A stretch of DNA of 64,000 bases, from positions 1 to 64,000 of the forward strand of contig NZ_ASXG01000180.1 in the NCBI RefSeq assembly GCF_000411975.1. Direction: 5' to 3'. Source of the DNA: Amycolatopsis orientalis DSM 43388. Its GTDB lineage: Bacteria; Actinomycetota; Actinomycetes; Mycobacteriales; Pseudonocardiaceae. Made by a program: the position numbers and the translations under genes. The notes beneath the pieces were generated by a model. It was not told the origin of the DNA. It worked only from the letters and a program-made list of their open reading frames with translations, and did not search any database. Each line of letters begins with the position of its first letter. Within the stretch, counting starts at the first letter, position 1. Shown piece after piece: positions 50,953-59,183 of this stretch.

Positions 50953-52707
50953 ATGCGTGCTAGGAAAGTGCTCGTCGCGACCTTGGCCGTCCTGGTGGCG
51001 GCCACGACGACCGCGGGAGCAGCCACCATCGACAACCGACACGGCGGCTTCGCCGGGCGTTTCGACCGTCCGCAGCACGGGTTCGCTCCGGCGAGCACGA
51101 CGCTGCGCGACGGCAGCCCGCAGGAGGTCAACCTCGATCCGCAGCCGATTCGCGACGCCGAACAGTTCGTGAAGAGCTGGACGCAGCCGGACGCGAGCGG
51201 GCATCCGCACTTCTCCGGCGCGGTCGGGCTGCTCGCGCACGACGGCGTGGTCGTGGACCGTTACGCCGTCGGCGGCGCGCTCCGGTACGCCGACGCCAAG
51301 GGCACTGAACTGCCACCAGACCAGCAGGTTCCGATGCGCAACGACACCATCTTCGACATGGCGTCGATCTCGAAGCTCTTCACTTCGATCGCCGCGCTGC
51401 AGTTGATCGAACAGGGCAAGCTGGACGTCAACGCGCCGGTCGTGCGCTACCTGCCGGAGTTCGGCGTCAACGGCAAGCAGGACGTCACCGTCTTGCAGCT
51501 GCTCACGCACACCTCCGGCTTCGACGCCGACCCGGCACCGCCGCTTTGGCAGGGCTATCCGGACATCCCGTCGCGGCGCAAGGCGGTGCTCGACAGCCCG
51601 CTGAAGAATGCACCGGGCAGCACGTACCTGTACTCCGACCTCAACATGCTCACCCTCGGCTTCCTGATCGAGAAGCTGTCCGGCAAGCCGCTGGACCAGG
51701 TGGTGCACGACCGCATCACCGCGCCGCTCGGCATGGTCGACACCGGCTACAACCCGCCCGCGTCGAAGCTGCCCCGCATCGCCGCGACCGAGTACGAGAC
51801 CACGCCGCCGCGCGGGCTCGTGCGCGGACAGGTGCACGACGAGAACGCCTGGTCGCTCGGCGGCGTCGCCGGGCACGCCGGCGTGTTCTCCACGGCCAGC
51901 GACATGGCCGTGCTCTGCCAGACGATCCTCAACGGCGGCAGCTACCGCGGGCACCGGATCCTGCGGCCGGACACCGTCACGAAGATGCTGACGAACTACA
52001 ACCAGCGCTTCCCCGGCGACGAGCACGGGCTCGGCTTCGAACTGGACCAGCCCTGGTACATGGGCGCGCTGGCCTCGCCGGTCAGCGCCGGCCACACCGG
52101 CTTCACCGGCACCACGCTGGTCATCGACCCCGAATCGCGGTCGTTCGCGTTGCTCCTCACCAACCGCGTGCACCCCACGCGCACCTGGGGTTCCATCAAC
52201 ACCGCTCGGCAGGTCTGGGCGACTTCGCTGGCGAAGGCGATGGCCGTGCGGCCGGTCGAAGGCCCCGACGCGTGGTACGCGAGCCTGGGAAACAACGCCG
52301 TCGCTACGCTCAGCACACAACCGCTTCCAGCCGGTGCGCCACTGCACGTGTCCTTCGCCGCTTTCGTCGACACCGAGGGCCCGAGCGACCCGTTGCAGCT
52401 CGAATCGAGCACCGACGGGGTTAATTGGCAACCTGTTCCGCTTCAGGCTCGTGGCCCGGGCGCGCCCGCCGAGGCGACGCCTGTGCTCGGCGGACATGGG
52501 CACCGCTCCTGGTGGTGGGTGTCCGCGGAGGTCCCCGCGTCCGCCGCTACGTCGCTCCGCTGGCGTTACAGCACCGATCCGAATTACACGGGACGGGGAG
52601 TTTCTCTCGACGGTGTGAAAGTCACCCAACGCGGCCGAGTCGTGCTCGATGGTGAGCGAAACCCCGCGGAACTGACCTCTTCGGGCTGGAATTTGAGCGC
52701 TCGGTAG
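50953..52707 (+). CDS. Exported serine hydrolase of the beta-lactamase/AmiE (YbbE) type
   Basis: 584 residues. Signal peptide MRARKVLVATLAVLVAATTTAGA. The class-C-like fold has S-I-S-K (in FDMASISKLF), Y-S-D (in YLYSDLNML) and H-T-G (AGHTGFTGTT) as its catalytic motifs. B. subtilis AmiE, an N-acetylmuramyl-L-Ala amidase, occupies this slot beside nagZ and namZ, so amidase activity is the best guess. About 130 extra C-terminal residues form a beta-sandwich-like domain. The ATG at 50953 has AGGAGAGCGG and lies 11 bases after namZ. A long frame upstream is a shadow of namZ. Confidence 0.88.
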   Translation: MRARKVLVATLAVLVAATTTAGAATIDNRHGGFAGRFDRPQHGFAPASTTLRDGSPQEVNLDPQPIRDAEQFVKSWTQPDASGHPHFSGAVGLLAHDGVVVDRYAVGGALRYADAKGTELPPDQQVPMRNDTIFDMASISKLFTSIAALQLIEQGKLDVNAPVVRYLPEFGVNGKQDVTVLQLLTHTSGFDADPAPPLWQGYPDIPSRRKAVLDSPLKNAPGSTYLYSDLNMLTLGFLIEKLSGKPLDQVVHDRITAPLGMVDTGYNPPASKLPRIAATEYETTPPRGLVRGQVHDENAWSLGGVAGHAGVFSTASDMAVLCQTILNGGSYRGHRILRPDTVTKMLTNYNQRFPGDEHGLGFELDQPWYMGALASPVSAGHTGFTGTTLVIDPESRSFALLLTNRVHPTRTWGSINTARQVWATSLAKAMAVRPVEGPDAWYASLGNNAVATLSTQPLPAGAPLHVSFAAFVDTEGPSDPLQLESSTDGVNWQPVPLQARGPGAPAEATPVLGGHGHRSWWWVSAEVPASAATSLRWRYSTDPNYTGRGVSLDGVKVTQRGRVVLDGERNPAELTSSGWNLSAR

Positions 52708-52786
52708 GCATCCCGCCGCGCATTGCGACGTTCGCGTCCCCACTCAATGGAACAAAGCTCCTTCGCTAGACACACTTAGTTGCCAA

Positions 52787-52809
52787 GTCGTTAGCTTGAG
52801 GTCGTTAAC
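52787..52809. promoter_or_regulatory. Direct repeat upstream of murR
   Basis: GTCGTTAGC (52787-52795) and GTCGTTAAC (52801-52809) are 14 bases apart in the 211-base gap between the amidase-like gene and murR, with TTGACA at 52835-52840 nearby. A candidate MurR operator for autoregulation (inference). Confidence 0.35.
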
Positions 52810-52918
52810 ACCATGGACTCGGTTGGCGACTTTCTTGACAACGATTAATCGCAAACCGAAGTCCGCAGACACGGACGGGTTGTGGTTCTGCCGAAGGATG
52901 TGGGTAGCCTTGTCGCAA

Positions 52919-53920
52919 ATGCCAACGGTTAGTAACTTTCCGACGGCGGATGATGCGGGATCCGTAATCAGCAGCGCACCCTCCGAGCACCTCGCAGGTC
53001 AGGCACCGGCGCGCGACGCGGATGCGAGCCCCCTGGTCCGCATCCGCTCGCTGCTGCCCGGACTCGCCCGGGCCGAGCAGCGGGTCGCGAAGGTTGTCCT
53101 GGAAGACCCGGCCGCGGTCGCGCGCCGCAGCATCACCGAGGTCGCGCTCGCCGCGAACACCTCCGAGACCACCGTTACGCGCTTCTGCAAGGCCGTCGGC
53201 GTCGGCGGCTACCCGCAACTGCGCATCGCGCTCGCCGCGGACACCGCCCGCACCGAGGCACGCACCTCGCGCAACCTCGGCGGCGAGATCGGCCCTGGCG
53301 ACGACCTGGCGTCGGTCATCGGCAAGGTCAGCTTCGCCGACGCGCGCGCCGTCGAAGAGACCGCGGACCAGCTCGACGTCGCCCAGCTGCAGAGCGTCAT
53401 CGACCTCGTCGCCGAAGCCGGCCGAGTCGACGTGTACGGCGTGGGCGCAAGCGCTTTCGTCGCCGCTGACCTGCAGCAGAAGCTGCACCGGATCGGCCGC
53501 GTCAGCTTCTCCTGGTCGGACACGCACATCATGCTGACCTCGGCCGCCGTGCTGAAGCCGGGCGACGTCGCGATCGGCGTCTCGCACACCGGCGCGACCA
53601 CCGACACCGTCGAGGCGCTGCGGGTCGCGCGCGAGCACGGAGCGGTGACCGTCGCGGTCACGAACTTCCCGCGCTCGCCGATCACCGAGGTCGCTGACCA
53701 CGTGCTCACCACGGCGGCCCGCGAAACCACCTTCCGGTCCGGGGCGACGGCAAGCCGGATCGCCCAGCTGACCGTGATCGACTGCCTTTTCATCGGCGTA
53801 GCACAGCGCCACATGGAGGCGTCGGTCAGCGCGTTGGACGCCACGAGGGACGCGGTCGGCTCGCACCGGCTCGGGGTCAGACCCGACGGTCGTCGTCGTC
53901 CGCGGGAAACCGGCAAGTGA
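52919..53920 (+). CDS. murR: RpiR-family regulator of MurNAc metabolism
   Basis: 333 residues if the ATG at 52919 is used; ATG 52898 is the alternative. N-terminal RpiR HTH (about 60-110, RRSITEVALAANTSETTVTRFCKAVGVGGYPQLR) and C-terminal SIS domain (about 150-290, VDVYGVGASAFVAADLQQKL; GVSHTGATTDTVEAL) that senses a sugar phosphate, presumably MurNAc-6-P or GlcNAc-6-P. TAGCCT lies 8 bases upstream of 52919, so a leaderless transcript is conceivable. It is followed by murQ after 19 bases. Confidence 0.9.
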   Translation: MPTVSNFPTADDAGSVISSAPSEHLAGQAPARDADASPLVRIRSLLPGLARAEQRVAKVVLEDPAAVARRSITEVALAANTSETTVTRFCKAVGVGGYPQLRIALAADTARTEARTSRNLGGEIGPGDDLASVIGKVSFADARAVEETADQLDVAQLQSVIDLVAEAGRVDVYGVGASAFVAADLQQKLHRIGRVSFSWSDTHIMLTSAAVLKPGDVAIGVSHTGATTDTVEALRVAREHGAVTVAVTNFPRSPITEVADHVLTTAARETTFRSGATASRIAQLTVIDCLFIGVAQRHMEASVSALDATRDAVGSHRLGVRPDGRRRPRETGK

Positions 53921-53939
53921 ACCAAGAAGCGAGGATCTG

Positions 53940-54866
53940 ATGTCCGTCCCCTGCCAGACGGTGCACGTCGATTCGCCCACCGAACAACGAAACCCGCGCA
54001 CGGTGGACATCGACCTGATGTCCACCATGGGAATCCTCGGCGCGATCAACGCCGAGGACCGCCGGGTGCCGGACGCGGTGGCCGCGGTGCTGCCGCAGCT
54101 CGCCCGCGCGGTCGACTACGCCGTCGAGGCGCTGCGCGGCGGGGGGCGCGTGCATTACGTCGGCGCGGGCACCTCGGGCCGCCTCGCGACGCTGGACGCG
54201 GCCGAACTGGTGCCGACGTTCAACGTGCCCGGCGACTGGTTCGTCGCCCACCACGCGGGCGGGGAGAAGGCGCTGCGGCAGGCGGTGGAGAACGCCGAGG
54301 ACGACGCGGACGCCGGCGCGGCGGAAATCGCGCACTCGGTGCAGCCGGGCGATTTCGTGCTCGGTCTCGCTGCCTCCGGGCGCACGCCGTACGTGCTCGG
54401 CGCACTAGCCGAGGCCAGCCGGATCGGTGCGCACACCGGGCTCGTTTCGGCGAACCCGCGCGCCGCGAAGCCGGCTGGCGTGGACGTCCTGATCGCCGTC
54501 GCCACCGGTCCCGAAGCCATCGCGGGCTCGACCCGGATGAAGGCGGGCACGGCGCAGAAGCTGATCCTCACCGCGTTCTCCAGCGCGACGATGATCAAGC
54601 TGGGCAAGACGTACTCGAACCTGATGGTGAGCATGCGCGCGACGAACGCGAAGCTGCGCGGCCGCACCATCCGGATCCTGCAGGAAGCCACCGGCATGAC
54701 GATGGCCGACTGCTCGGACGCGCTCACCGAAGCGGGCGGCGACCTCAAGGTGGCGCTCGTGCACCTGCTCTCCGGCAGCGACGTCACCCGTTCCGCGGAG
54801 GCGCTGTCCGCGGCGGGCGGGCACGTGCGCAAGGCGCTCGACTCGCTGCACCTGCGCGCCGGTTGA
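53940..54866 (+). CDS. murQ: N-acetylmuramic acid 6-phosphate etherase
   Basis: 308 residues, normal length. It cleaves the lactyl ether of MurNAc-6-P to give GlcNAc-6-P and D-lactate in the cytoplasm. Diagnostic motifs are YVGAGTSGRLATLDAAE, AASGRTPYVLGAL and the AGSTRMKAGTAQK block. ATG at 53940 with GAGGATCTG upstream. In one transcript with murR. It needs a source of MurNAc-6-P; neither a MurNAc PTS nor an AnmK/MurK kinase is in the window. Confidence 0.96.
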   Translation: MSVPCQTVHVDSPTEQRNPRTVDIDLMSTMGILGAINAEDRRVPDAVAAVLPQLARAVDYAVEALRGGGRVHYVGAGTSGRLATLDAAELVPTFNVPGDWFVAHHAGGEKALRQAVENAEDDADAGAAEIAHSVQPGDFVLGLAASGRTPYVLGALAEASRIGAHTGLVSANPRAAKPAGVDVLIAVATGPEAIAGSTRMKAGTAQKLILTAFSSATMIKLGKTYSNLMVSMRATNAKLRGRTIRILQEATGMTMADCSDALTEAGGDLKVALVHLLSGSDVTRSAEALSAAGGHVRKALDSLHLRAG

Positions 54867-54881
54867 GCTTTACCGGATTGT

Positions 54882-54932
54882 CCGTGAAGGGCTCCTTGAG
54901 GGAATCTGATTCCCTGAAGGAGCCCTTCACGG
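54882..54932. repeat. 51-bp near-perfect palindrome after murQ
   Basis: CCGTGAAGGGCTCCTT on the left pairs with AAGGAGCCCTTCACGG on the right, and the pairing continues through GAGGGAAT/ATTCCCTG with one mismatch. Total arms are about 24 bases around TG. It can act as a terminator for murQ and resembles dispersed intergenic palindromes I associate with Amycolatopsis genomes (memory, unverified). Confidence 0.7.
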
Positions 54933-54956
54933 CTTTCGGCGAGCGAAAGGACGGCG

Positions 54957-56033
54957 ATGACGCAGCGGCTCACTCGCGGCGACCGGTGGTCGATCGGCGG
55001 CATGGCGGCCGTGATCCTGCTGCTGAACCTCGTCGGCTGGGGTTTGCTCGTGTTGGTGGTCGCGCCTCGGCATTACGCGCTCGGCGCGGGCGGCACGTTC
55101 GGCATCGGCCTTGGCGTCACCGCGTTCACGCTCGGCATGCGGCACGCGTTCGACGCCGACCACATCGCCGCCATCGACAACACGACGCGCAAGCTGATGT
55201 CCGACGGGCAGCGTCCGCTGTCGGTCGGGTTCTGGTTCTCCCTCGGGCATTCGACGATCGTCTTCGCGCTCTGCCTGCTGCTGTCCATCGGCGTCCGCGC
55301 GATCGCCGGGCAACTGGAGAACGACGGTTCCGCGCTGCACGATACAACCGGTCTGATCGGCACGTCGGTGTCCGGGATCTTCCTGTACCTGATCGCGATC
55401 ATGAACCTGGTCGTGCTCGTCGGGATCGCGCGCGTGTTCGCCCGGATGCGCCGCGGCGAACTGGACGAGGCTGAGCTGGAACGGCATCTCGACAACCGCG
55501 GCCTGATGAACCGGCTGCTGCGCGGGGCCACCAAAGCGGTGCGGAAGCCGTGGCACATCTATCCGGTGGGAGTCCTTTTCGGACTCGGTTTCGACACCGC
55601 GACGGAAATCGGCTTGCTCGTGCTCGCCGCCGGCGCGGCCGCGTTCGCCCTGCCCTGGTACGCGATTCTCGTGCTGCCGATTCTGTTCGCCGCCGGGATG
55701 AGCCTGTTCGACGCCGCCGACGGCGTGCTCATGAACTACGCATACTGCTGGGCGTTTTCCCGGCCGATCCGGAAGATTTATTACAACCTCACGGTCACCG
55801 CGCTTTCCGTGGCGGTCGCGCTCGGCATCGGGACGATTGAACTGGGCACCCTGCTCGCCGAGAAACTCGACATCACGTCCGGCCCGCTCGCCGTGATCGC
55901 GTCGGTGAACCTCGACTACGTCGGCTTCGCGATCGTCGGACTGTTCGTCGTCACCTGGCTGGCCGCGTTCGCGATCTGGAAATTCGGGAGAATAGAGGAG
56001 AAGTGGGCCGCGCGGCTGGGGACCGGCGAGTGA
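54957..56033 (+). CDS. Nickel/cobalt permease (NiCoT, HoxN/NixA family)
   Basis: 358 residues with eight transmembrane segments. The NiCoT signature RHAFDADHIAAIDNTTRK in helix II is intact, as are GFWFSLGHSTIVF, LFGLGFDTATEI and GMSLFDAADG. It imports Ni2+ and/or Co2+ for urease, hydrogenase or cobalamin; selectivity cannot be read. The ATG at 54957 has AAAGGACGGCG upstream. No cobalamin riboswitch or NikR box was seen in front of it; the palindrome ends 24 bases upstream. Confidence 0.93.
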   Translation: MTQRLTRGDRWSIGGMAAVILLLNLVGWGLLVLVVAPRHYALGAGGTFGIGLGVTAFTLGMRHAFDADHIAAIDNTTRKLMSDGQRPLSVGFWFSLGHSTIVFALCLLLSIGVRAIAGQLENDGSALHDTTGLIGTSVSGIFLYLIAIMNLVVLVGIARVFARMRRGELDEAELERHLDNRGLMNRLLRGATKAVRKPWHIYPVGVLFGLGFDTATEIGLLVLAAGAAAFALPWYAILVLPILFAAGMSLFDAADGVLMNYAYCWAFSRPIRKIYYNLTVTALSVAVALGIGTIELGTLLAEKLDITSGPLAVIASVNLDYVGFAIVGLFVVTWLAAFAIWKFGRIEEKWAARLGTGE

Positions 56034-56244
56034 CCCGGTACCGCGATCCGCTACAGCGGCTCCGTTCGCCCGATGTTCTGGGTGCTGCTGGCGGTGAACC
56101 CGCGTTCAGCGCGCTCGTGGCGACCCTCTACAAAGATGTGCCGCCGTCGCCGCGATCCGGGATCAGCTGCCCGCGAGCGGGTGAAGCTGCCGGAAGCGGC
56201 GGCGGATCCCCTCGCCGCCGCCCCGGCAACACCCCCAGTGCGCG

Positions 56245-56697
56245 TCAGAACGAGCCGACCGGCTGGCGGATCGCGGCGTTGAGCCGGTTCCACACGTTGA
56301 TCCCGGCGATGGACAGCAGCAGCGACGAGAGCTCCTTCTCGTCGTAGATGTCCGCGGCGGCGTCCCAGACCGCGTCCGGGACCGGGTCGGTCTGGTCGGC
56401 CAGCCGGGTCACGTGTTCGGCCAGGTCCAGCGCGGCGCGCTCGGCGTCGGTGAAGTACGTCGACTCGCGCCACGCGCCGACGGCCCAGATCCGCTCGTCC
56501 TTCTCGCCGGCTTCCTTCATCTCGCGAGCGTGCATGTCGACGCACACGCTGCAGCCGTTGATCTGGCTGACCCGCAGGTGGATCAGGTGGTGCGTGGTCG
56601 CGGGCACGGTGCTGTCGTTCGTGGCCTTGCCCAGCGCCATCAGCGCCTTCATCGCATCCGGCTGCACCTTGACCGGGTGGGTCATCCGAGCCTGCAT
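56245..56697 (-). CDS. AhpD-like carboxymuconolactone decarboxylase-family protein
   Basis: 150 residues with the redox pair and proton relay of AhpD proteins: NGCSVCVDMHAREMK (C-x-x-C-x3-H). Peroxidase-type activity is likely. ATG at 56697 with AGGAGGAGATCGCC. Divergent from the ECF41 sigma factor; carboxymuconolactone-decarboxylase partners are the hallmark neighbours of ECF41, and an ECF41-type promoter lies in front of it. Confidence 0.92.
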   Translation of the reverse strand: MQARMTHPVKVQPDAMKALMALGKATNDSTVPATTHHLIHLRVSQINGCSVCVDMHAREMKEAGEKDERIWAVGAWRESTYFTDAERAALDLAEHVTRLADQTDPVPDAVWDAAADIYDEKELSSLLLSIAGINVWNRLNAAIRQPVGSF

Positions 56698-56747
56698 GGC
56701 GATCTCCTCCTGTCACGTCCGCCGTGTTCGGCGGGTCTTGCCAGTAG

Positions 56748-56774
56748 GACCCGGCGCGAGGAGAAGATGTGACA
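56748..56774 (-). promoter_or_regulatory. ECF41-type promoter of the AhpD-like gene
   Basis: On the minus strand TGTCACA (56774-56768), 16 bases, then GGTC (56751-56748) closely matches the published ECF41 consensus TGTCACA...CGTC. It would start RNA about 45 bases before the AhpD ATG. The -35 element overlaps the start codon of the sigma-factor gene itself. Confidence 0.65.
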
Positions 56775-57647
56775 GTGCGGGACGAAAAACAGGACGAGAA
56801 TTTCTGGGCGGCTCAGTTCGAAGAGCATCGGCCCAGGTTGCGGGCGGTGGCGTACCGGATGCTCGGTTCGTTCGCCGAGGCCGACGACGCGATCCAGGAG
56901 ACCTGGCTGCGGGTGACGCGGTCGTCGGGAGAGGACGTCCGCAACACCGGCAGCTGGCTGACGACGATCGTGTCGCGCCAATGCCTCAACATGCTGCGCT
57001 CGCGCGCGACCCGCCGCGAGGACCCCTTGGACATCCGGGTGCCGGACCCGGTCGTGGAGACCGGAGACGGCGTCGACCCGGCGGAGCAGGAGGTCCTCGC
57101 GGATTCGGTGGGGCTCGCGCTGCTGGTGGTGCTGGAGGCGCTCGACCCGGCGGAACGGCTCGCTTTCGTGCTGCACGACATGTTCGCCGTGCCGTTCGAC
57201 GAGATCGCGACGATGCTCGACAAGAACACCGCCGCGGTACGGCAGCTGGCGAGCCGGGCGCGCCGCCGGGTGCAGGGCGTGACGCCGGCCGGTCCGGCGG
57301 ATCGAACCCAGCAGCGCAAGATCGCGGACGCCTGGCTCACCGCCGCGCGCGGCGGCAACTTCGAGGGGCTGGTCGCGCTCCTGCACCCGGACGCGCTGCT
57401 GCGCGTCGACACCGGCGGGCTCGGCTCGAAGGTCGTGCGCGGTGCGGCCGAGGTCGCGGGCAACGCGTCGAGGTTCCGCGCGACCGGCCTGGTTTCGCAG
57501 TACGCGACCGTCAACGGCGGCCCCGGCATCATCGCCCGGCGCGACGGGAAGGCGGTTTCGGTGCTGTCGTTCACCGTGGCCGACGGGTTGATCACGGAGA
57601 TCAACATCCTCGCCGACGCCGAGCGGCTCGCGGCGCTGGACTTCTGA
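56769..57647 (+). CDS. ECF41-family sigma factor with SnoaL-like C-terminal domain
   Basis: 292 residues. Region 2 (about 18-85, YRMLGSFAEADDAIQETWLRV), region 4 (about 125-180, LDPAERLAFVLHDMFAVPFDEIATML) and a SnoaL/NTF2-like extension (about 190-290) that, in ECF41 proteins, sits in place of an anti-sigma factor and tunes activity. The GTG at 56769 follows AGGAGAAGAT. Likely target: the divergent AhpD-like gene. Similar to SigJ of mycobacteria. Confidence 0.93.
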   Translation: MTVRDEKQDENFWAAQFEEHRPRLRAVAYRMLGSFAEADDAIQETWLRVTRSSGEDVRNTGSWLTTIVSRQCLNMLRSRATRREDPLDIRVPDPVVETGDGVDPAEQEVLADSVGLALLVVLEALDPAERLAFVLHDMFAVPFDEIATMLDKNTAAVRQLASRARRRVQGVTPAGPADRTQQRKIADAWLTAARGGNFEGLVALLHPDALLRVDTGGLGSKVVRGAAEVAGNASRFRATGLVSQYATVNGGPGIIARRDGKAVSVLSFTVADGLITEINILADAERLAALDF

Positions 57648-57649
57648 GG

Positions 57650-58525
57650 TCAGCCGAGCCGGTCCAGGGCGGCTACCGCTTCGGCGGACAGCCGCACCTG
57701 GCCGGCGGCGAGGTTTTCGGCGAGGTGCGCCGGAGTCGCCGTGCCCGCGATCAGCAGCGTGCCCTCGTAGCCCTGCAGCAGCCAGGCCAACGCGACCTGC
57801 GCCGGGGTAACGCCGAGTTCGGCCGCGATACCGGTCACGACCGGGTTCCCGGTGACGTCCTGGCCCAGCTCGAACGCCGAGCCCAGCGGGAAGTACGGCA
57901 CCCAGGCGATCTCGTGTTCCCGGCACAGCTCCAGCACCGGTTCGGTGTCGCGGGCGAGCACGTTGTAGGAGTTCTGCACGCAGACGATCCCGACTTCGAG
58001 CGCGTTGCGGAGCTGGTCGGCCGAGACGTTGCTGAGCCCGAGCGCGCCGATCTTTCCCGCGTCGCGCAGGGAAATCAGCTCGGCGAGCTGGTCGTCGATG
58101 TCGACGAGCTGGTCGCCTTCCGCGATCAGGCCGGGTCCGGCGTCCGCTCGGCGCAGGTTGACCACGTCGAGCCGTTCGACGCCGAGCGACGCGAGGTTGG
58201 CCTCGACCTGCGCGCGTAGCTGCGCTGGCTGTTGCGCGAGCCGAAGCCCTTCCGGGGATTCCTCCGCCCCGACCTTGGTCACCACGACCAGGTCGTCCGG
58301 GTAGGGCGAGAACGCTTCGCGGATCAGCTCGTTGCACCGGCCGTCGCTGTAGAACTGGGCGGTGTCCAGGTGGTTCACGCCCGCTTCGGCCGCTTCGCGG
58401 AGCAGTTTCACCTGGTCAGCGCGGTCGGTTCCGGGGCGGCCGAGCTGCATCACGCCGTAGCCGATCCGTGCGACCTCGTGGCCGGCGAGCTTCGCGGTGC
58501 CGCCTGGAGCAGTGGGTGCCGTCAT
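57650..58525 (-). CDS. Aldo/keto reductase
   Basis: 291 residues, a TIM-barrel NADPH-dependent oxidoreductase. Catalytic Asp/Tyr in NHLDTAQFYSDGRCNELI and Lys in VVVTKVG; the usual catalytic His position (QxHxxD) reads VNLRRAD, so the His is replaced. ATG at 58525 with AGGAG upstream. Divergent from a TetR gene, with the two perfect operators between them, so it is presumably the repressor-controlled gene. The substrate is unknown. Confidence 0.9.
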   Translation of the reverse strand: MTAPTAPGGTAKLAGHEVARIGYGVMQLGRPGTDRADQVKLLREAAEAGVNHLDTAQFYSDGRCNELIREAFSPYPDDLVVVTKVGAEESPEGLRLAQQPAQLRAQVEANLASLGVERLDVVNLRRADAGPGLIAEGDQLVDIDDQLAELISLRDAGKIGALGLSNVSADQLRNALEVGIVCVQNSYNVLARDTEPVLELCREHEIAWVPYFPLGSAFELGQDVTGNPVVTGIAAELGVTPAQVALAWLLQGYEGTLLIAGTATPAHLAENLAAGQVRLSAEAVAALDRLG

Positions 58526-58563
58526 GAGAAAAGACTCCTGCCGTGGCATAGTGGAAGTTGATG

Positions 58564-58611
58564 CGGAGGCGCCTCCGTATTTCCACCGTAGCAGAACCGG
58601 AGGGTCCTCCG
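58564..58611. promoter_or_regulatory. Two perfect TetR-type operators
   Basis: CGGAGGCGCCTCCG (58564-58577) and CGGAGGGTCCTCCG (58598-58611) are both CGGAGG-N2-CCTCCG, 34 bases centre to centre. The second overlaps the ribosome-binding region of the tetR gene. They lie exactly between the divergent aldo/keto reductase and tetR, and are very likely the repressor sites. Confidence 0.8.
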
Positions 58612-58613
58612 CT

Positions 58614-59183
58614 TTGTCGAGCCCGAAGAAACCGCGCGCGGACGCCGAACGCAACCGTCTGCGCTTGCTCGCCGCTGCCCGCAAAGCGTTCGGCGAAGGC
58701 GACGAGCCCGTCACACTGGAGCGCGTCGCGCGCGAAGCGGGCGTCGGCATCGGCACGCTCTACCGCCACTTCCCTACCCGCGAAGCGCTGGTGGAGGCGC
58801 TGTACCGCGACGAGTTGGCGCAGGTGGTCGCGAGTGCGCCGAAGCTGCTCGAGACCGAGAAGCCGCTTCGCGCGCTGCGCCGGTGGATGGACCGCTTCGC
58901 CGAGTATGCGAGCACGAAGTACGACATGGCCGACACACTGCGCGCGATCATCGAGGCGGGCACGGTCGACATGACGCAGGTCCGCGCGGACCTGACCGAG
59001 GCGGTCCAGCTGATCATGGACGCCGGCGTGGCGGACGGCACGCTTCGCGCGGACGTGCGCGCGCAGGACGTGGTCGTTACGGTGGTCGGCGCGTGCAGCA
59101 TCCCGGCACTGCCGGACGGCCGGGAGCAGTTGGGCCGGATGCTCGACCTGATTCTCGCCGGAGTCCGTCAGCCGCCCAGCTGA
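58614..59183 (+). CDS. TetR-family repressor of the adjacent aldo/keto reductase
   Basis: 189 residues from the TTG at 58614; GGAGG for translation lies inside operator 2. HTH at about 12-55 (RLRLLAAARKAFGEGDEPVTLERVAREAGVGIGTLYRHF). The C-terminal part is a helical ligand domain of the SbtR type (ALRRWMDRFAEYASTK). Its tail overlaps the convergent PucR-type gene by 16 bases. The inducing ligand is probably a reductase substrate (inference). Confidence 0.88.
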   Translation: MSSPKKPRADAERNRLRLLAAARKAFGEGDEPVTLERVAREAGVGIGTLYRHFPTREALVEALYRDELAQVVASAPKLLETEKPLRALRRWMDRFAEYASTKYDMADTLRAIIEAGTVDMTQVRADLTEAVQLIMDAGVADGTLRADVRAQDVVVTVVGACSIPALPDGREQLGRMLDLILAGVRQPPS

